From contig JBJENW010000003.1 of NCBI GenBank assembly GCA_051880395.1, positions 1 to 30,365 of the forward strand: DNA of 30,365 nucleotides. Reading direction: 5' to 3'. Numbering within the stretch: the stretch's first letter is position 1; the number at the start of each line of letters is the position of its first letter. Below are positions 24,181 to 30,365 of this stretch, one piece after another. The notes below the pieces were generated by a model that was given only the letters and a program-made list of their open reading frames with translations, was not told the origin of the DNA and ran no database searches. The stretch comes from JBJENW01 sp051880395 (GTDB lineage Bacteria > Bacillota > Clostridia > Lachnospirales > Lachnospiraceae). The translations under genes were made by a program, and so were the position numbers.

Positions 24181-26174
24181 AAAAGAAAATCGGAATCACG
24201 GTAGTTTTACTGATCCTGTTTCTGGGAGGAATGACCAAAACGGTTTTTGGAAGAACGATTTATGAGAAGGCAGATTTACAAAAAGGGGAGCATATCGTAA
24301 AAAGTAAAACTGTAATCTGCAAACATGAGCAAAAAGAGGCAACAGCATGGATCGAGGCAAGACCGATGGGGAAAGTGACACAGGAAATGTTGCGCAGTGA
24401 CCCAAAGAAGTTCTTGAGCACATGCTGCTCCTTTTCAAAAGAACAAAAAGATTTTCATGTTGATTTTCGAATTGCAGATGACACGGTAATAGGAAATACA
24501 TATGGAAAAATCATCAGTCCAAAGCGTGTGACGGCAAGTATCGATCAGCGAGAAGATAGTCAGTGGGATATTGCTTATCCAAGTACAAAAACACATGAGA
24601 ACAATGAAATTGTTGCAAATTATGCCTATATCCGTTATCAGTTTGTATGGTGTAAGAAGTCAAAAAAATGGGAGTGCCTGCGTTCGGAGCATACATATTT
24701 GTATGACGCAAAAATGGATCGGGATGTGGAACATGAGGTGCATCCGAAAGAGGGACATGATCTTATGGTATTTGAAACGGCACCTAATGCATATCGGATC
24801 TGCTATGAACCAAACGGTGCAGATGGAAAAGTCGTTTATCAGGACGCGGTATACGGGAAAAAGGTAACGATTCAGAAAAGTCTGTTTAAAAGAAAAAATT
24901 ATCGCTTTGTTGGGTGGACAAAGCAGGCGAATGGAAGTGGAAAATGTTATTCCCCTGGACAGAAGGCATTAAACTTAACAGAGGAAAATGGAAAAACGAT
25001 TCATCTATATGCAAAATGGGAACGAATCTATACGGTGAAATATCATTTAAATGCAGACGGAAGAAAAGGAAAGGTTCCCGAAGAACAAAAAAAGGCAGGA
25101 AAGGAAGCGATACAGCTGAAATTGCAGGCACCGACGCTTTCAAATCCGGTGTTTCAAAAAGCGTACCGGTTTCTGGGGTGGAGTGAAACAGCAGACGGCA
25201 GCAGTGGATTGTGGAAAGATTCGGTTTATCGCAGAGAGTCGGATCTGGCATTGTATGCACAGTGGGATACATCCTATCAAGTACAGTACAATGGAAACGG
25301 TGCGAAAGAAGGAAACCCCTGTGCGGACCCGGTTGGTTCCATTCGGGAATCTTATGTGACGAGAAAAAACAGTTCGGATACAAAATTCAAACATAGCGAA
25401 ACATATTTGGATACAAAAAAGGTGACAGCCTGCAAATTCCTTGGATGGAGTCTGAAAAAAGAACAATCACAGGCATTGGATAAAACGTATTTTGTGAAGG
25501 AAGGAAAAACCTGCAAAAATGGAGAATTATTCATACAGGCACTAAAAGCAGATCAGGTAGTGGCAGAGGGAGAGCAAAGAAACGTTATACTGTATGCCAT
25601 CTGGGATCAGGCACCGCAGATGGAAGCATCGGATCGATATTTTACATTGGAGGAGGCACAAAAAGGGGCGATCACAGAAGAGGAGTTGCGAAAAAGTGTA
25701 AAAGCGTCGGATAAAGAGGACGGTGTATTTGAGGGGGAGAAAATTGAATTGCCGGATTATCAAGCCAGAGATTTTACAGCACTGCAGCATGATGCGGTGA
25801 TTTCCGTGACGTTTCGTGTGACCGATCATGTGGGAAATACAGCAGAGACACGAAAACAGGTACGCATTGTAGATCAGCGGCCGGACACAACAGGGGAAAA
25901 GGCGCGGGAAACATTGCAGAAAATAAGATTTTTGCCCGATACATATCTAAAGGAAGATGCGAAACAATGGTTTCTGGATCGTTCGCTTTGGAATTGCGAT
26001 GCGAATTATCAGAGTGCCCTGAAAAATGCGATGGAAAATCAAAGGATCGAACAGGAATTGATACCGGGAAGCCAAAACGTGCGTCCGGGGAGTGGAAGGT
26101 GGAAAAAGGAGCCGCAGCAGGTCTGGAAACTTTCCGAAGAAGAGATTGACAAACGGAAAAAAGCAATAAAATAG
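24177..26174 (+). CDS. Secreted InlB B-repeat protein, candidate cargo or adhesin of the Tad-like system
   Basis: The 665-residue product has a signal peptide (KKK, hydrophobic core to ~20, cut near VFG-R at ~25). An N-terminal beta-rich domain (~26-200, two Cys in TCCSF) is followed by three InlB B-repeat modules: ~208-280, ~283-360 and ~363-476, each with the Y-x-x-N-G/A-x-G start, a F-x-G-W-S/T core and an L-Y-A-x-W end. An Ig/DUF5011-like domain (~480-575, ending VTFRVTDHVGNTAETRKQVRIVD) and a Trp/Lys-rich tail (~580-665) close the protein. There is no LPXTG or C-terminal membrane span, so it is released or held by partners. It ends the Tad-like operon. A surface-adhesin role is inferred from repeats and context. 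Confidence 0.85.
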   Translation: MKKKIGITVVLLILFLGGMTKTVFGRTIYEKADLQKGEHIVKSKTVICKHEQKEATAWIEARPMGKVTQEMLRSDPKKFLSTCCSFSKEQKDFHVDFRIADDTVIGNTYGKIISPKRVTASIDQREDSQWDIAYPSTKTHENNEIVANYAYIRYQFVWCKKSKKWECLRSEHTYLYDAKMDRDVEHEVHPKEGHDLMVFETAPNAYRICYEPNGADGKVVYQDAVYGKKVTIQKSLFKRKNYRFVGWTKQANGSGKCYSPGQKALNLTEENGKTIHLYAKWERIYTVKYHLNADGRKGKVPEEQKKAGKEAIQLKLQAPTLSNPVFQKAYRFLGWSETADGSSGLWKDSVYRRESDLALYAQWDTSYQVQYNGNGAKEGNPCADPVGSIRESYVTRKNSSDTKFKHSETYLDTKKVTACKFLGWSLKKEQSQALDKTYFVKEGKTCKNGELFIQALKADQVVAEGEQRNVILYAIWDQAPQMEASDRYFTLEEAQKGAITEEELRKSVKASDKEDGVFEGEKIELPDYQARDFTALQHDAVISVTFRVTDHVGNTAETRKQVRIVDQRPDTTGEKARETLQKIRFLPDTYLKEDAKQWFLDRSLWNCDANYQSALKNAMENQRIEQELIPGSQNVRPGSGRWKKEPQQVWKLSEEEIDKRKKAIK

Positions 26175-26205
26175 AAAAATTTATTTTTTTTAATATAAGG
26201 ATGCC

Positions 26206-26234
26206 TTGAAATGTTTTTTGGAACTCCGTATAAT
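26206..26234 (+). promoter_or_regulatory. Consensus sigma-A promoter of the RND transporter gene
   Basis: TTGAAA (26206-26211) and a perfect TATAAT (26229-26234) are exactly 17 bases apart. The predicted start is near 26241, giving a 60-base leader. This shows that the transporter is transcribed independently of the Tad-like operon. Confidence 0.8.
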
Positions 26235-26250
26235 GTTGATACAAAAACAA

Positions 26251-26265
26251 AATTGTTTCGCAATT
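26251..26265. promoter_or_regulatory. Small inverted repeat just downstream of the RND start site
   Basis: AATTG-TTTCG-CAATT lies at about +11 to +25 of the predicted transcript. A repressor site in this position is common for efflux genes, but the arms are only 5 bp. Confidence 0.35.
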
Positions 26266-26302
26266 GACCGCTTATAAGAAAATCCGAGGGGAGAATATAC
26301 AG

Positions 26303-29300
26303 ATGATTTCAAAATTCAGTGTAAAAAAACCATATACCGTTCTGGTGGGGGTTCTGTTGGTGATCATATTGGGGATCGTATCAATCTCAAAAATGACCAC
26401 AGATCTTTTGCCGAATATGAGTCTGCCGTATGTTGTAGTCGTAACGACAGATCCGGGAGCAAGTCCGCAGGAGGTAGAGAAGAACGTGACATCTCCGATC
26501 GAGTCGGCGATGGCGACTACTTCAAATATAAAAACGATCATGTCGAGATCGTATCATAACTATTCGATGGTGATTCTGGAATATGAACAGAATGCAGATA
26601 TGGATTCCACCATCGTGGAAATGCGGGAAAGCCTCGATCAGCTGGAAGGAAGCTTTGAAGAAACCGTCGGAACGCCTCTGATCATGCAGATGGATCCGGA
26701 TATGATGCCGATCATGGTCGTATCGGCGGATCGAAAAGATATGGACAGCGTAGAGATCAGTCGTTATGTGGAAAATGAGTTGAAGCCGGAGCTTGAGAGC
26801 GTGGAGGGAGTAGCGTCTGTCAGTGCGACCGGAGCGGTCGAGCAATCGGTAGAGGTCACATTGAACCAGAAAAAGATCGATGCATTAAATAAAAAAATTC
26901 AGAAAAAGATCGAAGAACAGTTTGACGGCGCACAAGAAAAAATAGATACGGCGAAAACAAAGATTTCGGACGGAAAAGAGCAGTTAAAGCAAGGGCAGGA
27001 GACAATGAAACAGCAGGCAACTGCAGCGCAGAGTCAGATTTCCGAAAAAAAACAGCAGCTTGCTTTGGCAGAGGACAAACTGACGCAGAAACTGAATGAG
27101 GCAACACAACAAAAACAGATGGTGGAGATGCTGATCAAAATTTTACAGCAGGCATCCGATACAGCGCAAAAGCAGCAGACACAGAAACAGCCGATCGATA
27201 CCCTGTTGGCAAATTATGATGAAAAAGAACTGGAAAAAATGGGGCAAAATGTACAGGCACTGTTAAAACAGCAACAGGATCTGCAACAGTCTCTAAACGG
27301 TGTGAATGAACTGATCAAACAATATTCAGGACAATTTTCACAGCTGGGTGTGAGCGTAAACGGGTATGAAGACCTTCCGGCTGCCATTTCGCAATTAAGC
27401 AGCCTTCAGATTCAGTTAAATTCCGGTATTCAGACGATTCAGGCGGCACAGGAAAAAGTTAAAGAGGGAAAGATCGGTCTGGACGATGCGGTGAATAAAA
27501 TCAATGACGAGCAGATTCAGGCATCGCTGCAAATGAGTAATGCTTATGCGGATATCGCTGCAAATGAAGGAAAACTCGATACAGCGCAGCAGCAGTTAGA
27601 TGAAAAGAAACAAACGGCAGTTGACGCGGCGAATGTAAATGATGTCTTAAGCGTGGATACATTGAATACGCTGTTAAAAGCGCAGAATTTTTCTATGCCG
27701 GCAGGGTATGTGACAGAAAACAACGAACAGTACCTGATCACAGTCGGAGATGAGCTGAAAAGTGCGGACGAACTGGAAAAAATGGTGCTTGTCGATGTTG
27801 GAATCGAAGGCATAAAGCCGGTTCGTCTTTCGGATGTGGCAGATGTCAAAACGGTAGATAATTCGAAGAATGTATATGCGAAAGTGGATGGAAATCCGGC
27901 GGTCATGCTTTCGATTGAAAAACAGACGGGGTATTCGACGGGAGAAGTGACAGACCGTCTGCAGAAGAAATTTGACACGTTGATGAAGGCGGAAAAGAAT
28001 CTGAAACTGTCAGTAATGATGAATCAGGGAATTTATATTGATATGATCGTAGATTCGGTTGTGGAAAATATGATCATGGGTGCGTTTCTGGCAGTCATCA
28101 TATTGATCTTATTCTTAAAAGATATCAAGCCGACGATCGTCATTGCATGTTCGATTCCACTGAGTGTGATCGTCGCGGTCGTGTTGATGTATTTTACTGG
28201 CATCACGTTGAATATCATTTCCTTGTCCGGTCTGGCACTTGGAATCGGTATGCTCGTGGATAACTCGATCGTTGTCATTGAAAATATCTACCGGCTGCGA
28301 AACGAAGGATTATCGGTAAAAAAAGCGGCGATTCAAGGGGCTTTTCAGGTGACAGGTGCGATCATCGCGTCCACGCTCACGACGGTCTGTGTTTTTGCAC
28401 CGATTATTTTTACGGAGGGAATCACCAGACAGTTGTTCGTGGATATGGGGCTTACGATCGCCTATTCTCTGGTGGCAAGTTTGATCGTGGCATTGTCTTT
28501 TGTACCGATGATGTCCTCGGCTGTGCTGCATAAGACCTCGGAAAAACAGCATCCGTTTATGAAGAAAATAGAAGCGGTATACGAAAAAATCCTGTCCTTG
28601 GCGATGCGCTGGAAACCAGTCGTATTTTTGGGTGTACTGATTCTTTTGGCAGCCAGCGTAAAACTGGCTATGTCGCGGGGAAGTGCATTTATGCCGGAAA
28701 TGGAAAGTACACAGGCAACGGTTACGGTTTCTGCGAAGGAAAAAGTGAAATTTGAAGAATTAAAAGAAATGGCAGATCAGGTGACGGATGTAGTGTCAAA
28801 AATTGAGGATGTGGATACCATCGGCGCCATGGCTGGTGGAAACAACATGCTGTCAGGTATGAGCAGCGGGACACCGAGCAGTGTGACGATGTATGTACTT
28901 TTAAAAGAAAATCCGAAACTTTCCAATGCACAGTTGAAGCAGGAAATCGAAGAGAAGACAAAAAATCTAAACTGTGAAGTTTCGGTAGATACTTCCAGTA
29001 TGGATATGAGCGCACTGACCGGAAGCGGAATCACAGTGCGTGTCAAAGGCCGTGACCTGAAAAAGATACAGAAAATCGCAAAAGACGTTGCAAAACTAGT
29101 GGAAAAGACGGAGGGAACCACCGATGTGTTTGACGGTGTAGAGGATGTGACAAAAGAGTTTGTTGTGACCGTAAACAAGGATAAAGCAACGAAATATGGA
29201 ATGACTGTGGGGCAGGTATATCAGCTGATCTACGGGAAAATGGCGGATACAAAAAGTACCACAACGATTTCGACAGATTTAAATGACTATAAGGTTTACG

Positions 29301-30124
29301 TGAAAAATAACGAACAGGCAGAGCTGACGCGTGATGCGATTAAAAAGCTGAAGTTTACTTACAAAAATCAGCGAACCGGAAAAGAAAAACAGATTCCACT
29401 GAAAAAAATCGTAACATTTAGCGAAGACGAAGCGTTAAACACGATCTGTAGAGAAAGCCAGGAACGCTATGTCAGTGTGACGGCTTCCATAAAAGAAGGC
29501 TACAATGTGGGATTAGTCGGAAAAGAAGTACAAAAAGCGTTGGATCAGTATGCGTGTCCGGATGGGTACACTTTGGAAATGAAGGGAGAAAATGAGACGA
29601 TTCAGGACGCGATGGAACAGCTTGTTCTGATGATGGTGTTGGCGATTGCATTTATCTATCTGATCATGGTTGCACAGTTCCAGTCGCTGTTGTCACCGTT
29701 TATCATCATGTTTACGATTCCGCTCGCATTTACAGGAGGTCTGTTCGCATTGTACTTTACAAAAAATGAGATCAGCGTCATTGCGATGATCGGTTTTGTT
29801 ATGCTTGCCGGAATCATCGTAAATAACGGAATTGTTCTGGTGGATCATGTCAATCAGCTTCGGCGGGAAGGCATGGATAAACAGGAGGCGATCCTGCAGT
29901 CTGGAAAAACACGTCTGCGTCCGATTTTGATGACGGCATTGACGACGATCTGCGCGATGTCTACGATGGCACTCGGAATCGGCAGTGGTTCGGAGATGAT
30001 GCAGCCGATGGCCATTGTCACGATCGGAGGACTGACGTACGGTACCCTTTTGACATTGATCGTGGTGCCTTGTATTTACGATGCGTTTCACCGGAATAAG
30101 AGTATGGTGGAAGAAGAAATTTAA
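26303..30124 (+). CDS. RND-family transporter (HAE1-like) with a long coiled-coil insertion
   Basis: The start at 26303 follows GAGGGGAG (26286-26293) and gives 1273 residues; a TTG at 26264 would extend it without a ribosome site. It has the RND order: a first span (KKPYTVLVGVLLVIILGIV), PGASPQEVEKNVTSPIE in the first extracytoplasmic loop, a membrane block with ALGIGMLVDNSIVVIENIYR (TM4 Asp motif), a second loop, and a second block with FIYLIMVAQFQSLLSPFIIM, GIIVNNGIVLVDHVNQLR and RPILMTALTTICAM. Usual HAE1 proteins are ~1040 residues; the excess is a Gln/Lys/Glu-rich coiled-coil stretch of ~260 residues (~192-460) in the first loop. Proton-driven export of drugs, lipids or other compounds is inferred. 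No adaptor (MFP) or outer-membrane gene is nearby. It has its own promoter after the Tad-like operon. Confidence 0.93.
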   Translation: MISKFSVKKPYTVLVGVLLVIILGIVSISKMTTDLLPNMSLPYVVVVTTDPGASPQEVEKNVTSPIESAMATTSNIKTIMSRSYHNYSMVILEYEQNADMDSTIVEMRESLDQLEGSFEETVGTPLIMQMDPDMMPIMVVSADRKDMDSVEISRYVENELKPELESVEGVASVSATGAVEQSVEVTLNQKKIDALNKKIQKKIEEQFDGAQEKIDTAKTKISDGKEQLKQGQETMKQQATAAQSQISEKKQQLALAEDKLTQKLNEATQQKQMVEMLIKILQQASDTAQKQQTQKQPIDTLLANYDEKELEKMGQNVQALLKQQQDLQQSLNGVNELIKQYSGQFSQLGVSVNGYEDLPAAISQLSSLQIQLNSGIQTIQAAQEKVKEGKIGLDDAVNKINDEQIQASLQMSNAYADIAANEGKLDTAQQQLDEKKQTAVDAANVNDVLSVDTLNTLLKAQNFSMPAGYVTENNEQYLITVGDELKSADELEKMVLVDVGIEGIKPVRLSDVADVKTVDNSKNVYAKVDGNPAVMLSIEKQTGYSTGEVTDRLQKKFDTLMKAEKNLKLSVMMNQGIYIDMIVDSVVENMIMGAFLAVIILILFLKDIKPTIVIACSIPLSVIVAVVLMYFTGITLNIISLSGLALGIGMLVDNSIVVIENIYRLRNEGLSVKKAAIQGAFQVTGAIIASTLTTVCVFAPIIFTEGITRQLFVDMGLTIAYSLVASLIVALSFVPMMSSAVLHKTSEKQHPFMKKIEAVYEKILSLAMRWKPVVFLGVLILLAASVKLAMSRGSAFMPEMESTQATVTVSAKEKVKFEELKEMADQVTDVVSKIEDVDTIGAMAGGNNMLSGMSSGTPSSVTMYVLLKENPKLSNAQLKQEIEEKTKNLNCEVSVDTSSMDMSALTGSGITVRVKGRDLKKIQKIAKDVAKLVEKTEGTTDVFDGVEDVTKEFVVTVNKDKATKYGMTVGQVYQLIYGKMADTKSTTTISTDLNDYKVYVKNNEQAELTRDAIKKLKFTYKNQRTGKEKQIPLKKIVTFSEDEALNTICRESQERYVSVTASIKEGYNVGLVGKEVQKALDQYACPDGYTLEMKGENETIQDAMEQLVLMMVLAIAFIYLIMVAQFQSLLSPFIIMFTIPLAFTGGLFALYFTKNEISVIAMIGFVMLAGIIVNNGIVLVDHVNQLRREGMDKQEAILQSGKTRLRPILMTALTTICAMSTMALGIGSGSEMMQPMAIVTIGGLTYGTLLTLIVVPCIYDAFHRNKSMVEEEI

Positions 30125-30215
30125 AAATAGATTCGTGTATGTATCGGTTTCATTAAGAGAGCCCGGCCTTACAAAAAACACGGCAAACGCAAATTTTTCT
30201 GTTCATTTTTTACGA

Positions 30216-30365
30216 TTTATATGGGTGTAAGTCTTTGCGGGCTCTACTTTATTGGCCTCCCTCTACATTTTCGTAGCCACCACTTTTTGGGGATTTTGAC
30301 GAAAAATATCTCAACCGAGGGGGATTTCCTACGCGGACGTTTCCGGTATCCGGCAGGAGGCAAGG
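30216..30365 (-). repeat. Right copy of the ~150-bp dispersed repeat (inverted)
   Basis: The reverse complement matches 10-158 with ~13 mismatches and one gap, so the window is flanked by the two copies in inverted orientation. The first base of homology is next to TTTATATG at 30216; the outer edge may run past the window end. The 91 bases between the RND stop codon and this repeat hold no gene or clear terminator that I can see. Confidence 0.85.

Noticed and set aside
26175..26205. T-rich tract after the Tad-like operon as an intrinsic terminator
   Set aside because: The only pairing before the T run is about five A-T pairs with no G/C, too weak to call.
30125..30215. GCC/GGC pairing followed by TTTTTCT after the RND gene as a terminator
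   Set aside because: The stem is only three or four pairs with a long A-rich loop, and the T run is too far from it.
10..30365. The whole 30 kb as a composite transposon between inverted IS copies
   Set aside because: The interior holds essential housekeeping genes (hisS, aspS, rel) and the two copies differ by ~9%, so they look like independent old insertions rather than ends of a mobile unit.
1..30365. CRISPR array, tRNA or rRNA gene, or toxin-antitoxin pair
   Set aside because: No spaced direct repeats, cloverleaf-like sequence, rRNA-like stretch or recognisable toxin/antitoxin family was found on either strand.

Overview
The window looks like chromosomal DNA from a low-to-moderate GC Bacillota, most likely class Clostridia, family Lachnospiraceae. 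Evidence for this is the AGGAGG-type ribosome binding sites, the bifunctional Rel, the rel / metallo-hydrolase / hemZ / hisS / aspS gene order, a CwlC-type amidase with a SPOR domain, Big_2 and InlB-repeat secreted proteins, and the absence of any outer-membrane gene. I cannot name the species. Nothing here is phage or plasmid. Both ends of the window lie inside two inverted copies of one ~150-bp dispersed repeat (about 91% identical). The stretch may therefore be a contig or segment bounded by copies of a repeated element, possibly the end of an insertion sequence.

Layout. 1-5.5 kb: the left repeat copy, then two secreted Big_2 (Ig-like) proteins; the second is a 1319-residue surface protein with a long repeat-bearing leader and a strong terminator. 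5.6-6.4 kb: an acetyltransferase with an unrecognised N-terminal half. 6.5-14.35 kb: one tightly packed operon with a consensus promoter, encoding Rel (ppGpp metabolism), a glyoxalase-II-like hydrolase, the radical SAM protein HemZ, HisRS and AspRS, ending in a bidirectional terminator shared with the opposing fabH. 14.4-16.4 kb: solitary fabH (minus), with a FabT-like palindrome over its -10 box, diverging from a SPOR-domain cell-wall amidase. 16.4-18.1 kb: a LacI-type ligand-binding protein with no DNA-binding domain (minus), divergent from a small protein that resembles the C-terminal part of TadZ/MinD-like proteins but has no P-loop. 18.1-19.4 kb: a CNNM/CorC-type membrane protein (minus, TTG start).

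19.5-26.2 kb is the most interesting part. It is a compact nine-gene operon built like a stripped-down Tad (type IVc pilus/secretion) system: a CpaF-type ATPase, one platform protein that appears to fuse TadB and TadC, a TadE/F-like protein, several very small single-span membrane proteins that share an N-terminal motif, a membrane-anchored Ig-like protein, a membrane-anchored protein ending in an InlB-type repeat, and a 665-residue secreted InlB-repeat protein. No prepilin peptidase, canonical Flp pilin, secretin or intact TadZ is present in the window. My inference is that the ATPase and platform drive assembly or export of the small proteins and the InlB-repeat proteins at the surface of a single-membrane cell.

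26.2-30.1 kb: an RND (HAE1-like) transporter with its own consensus promoter and a ~260-residue coiled-coil insertion in its first extracytoplasmic loop. The right inverted copy of the repeat closes the window. All functions are read from sequence motifs and family knowledge; no searches were run.
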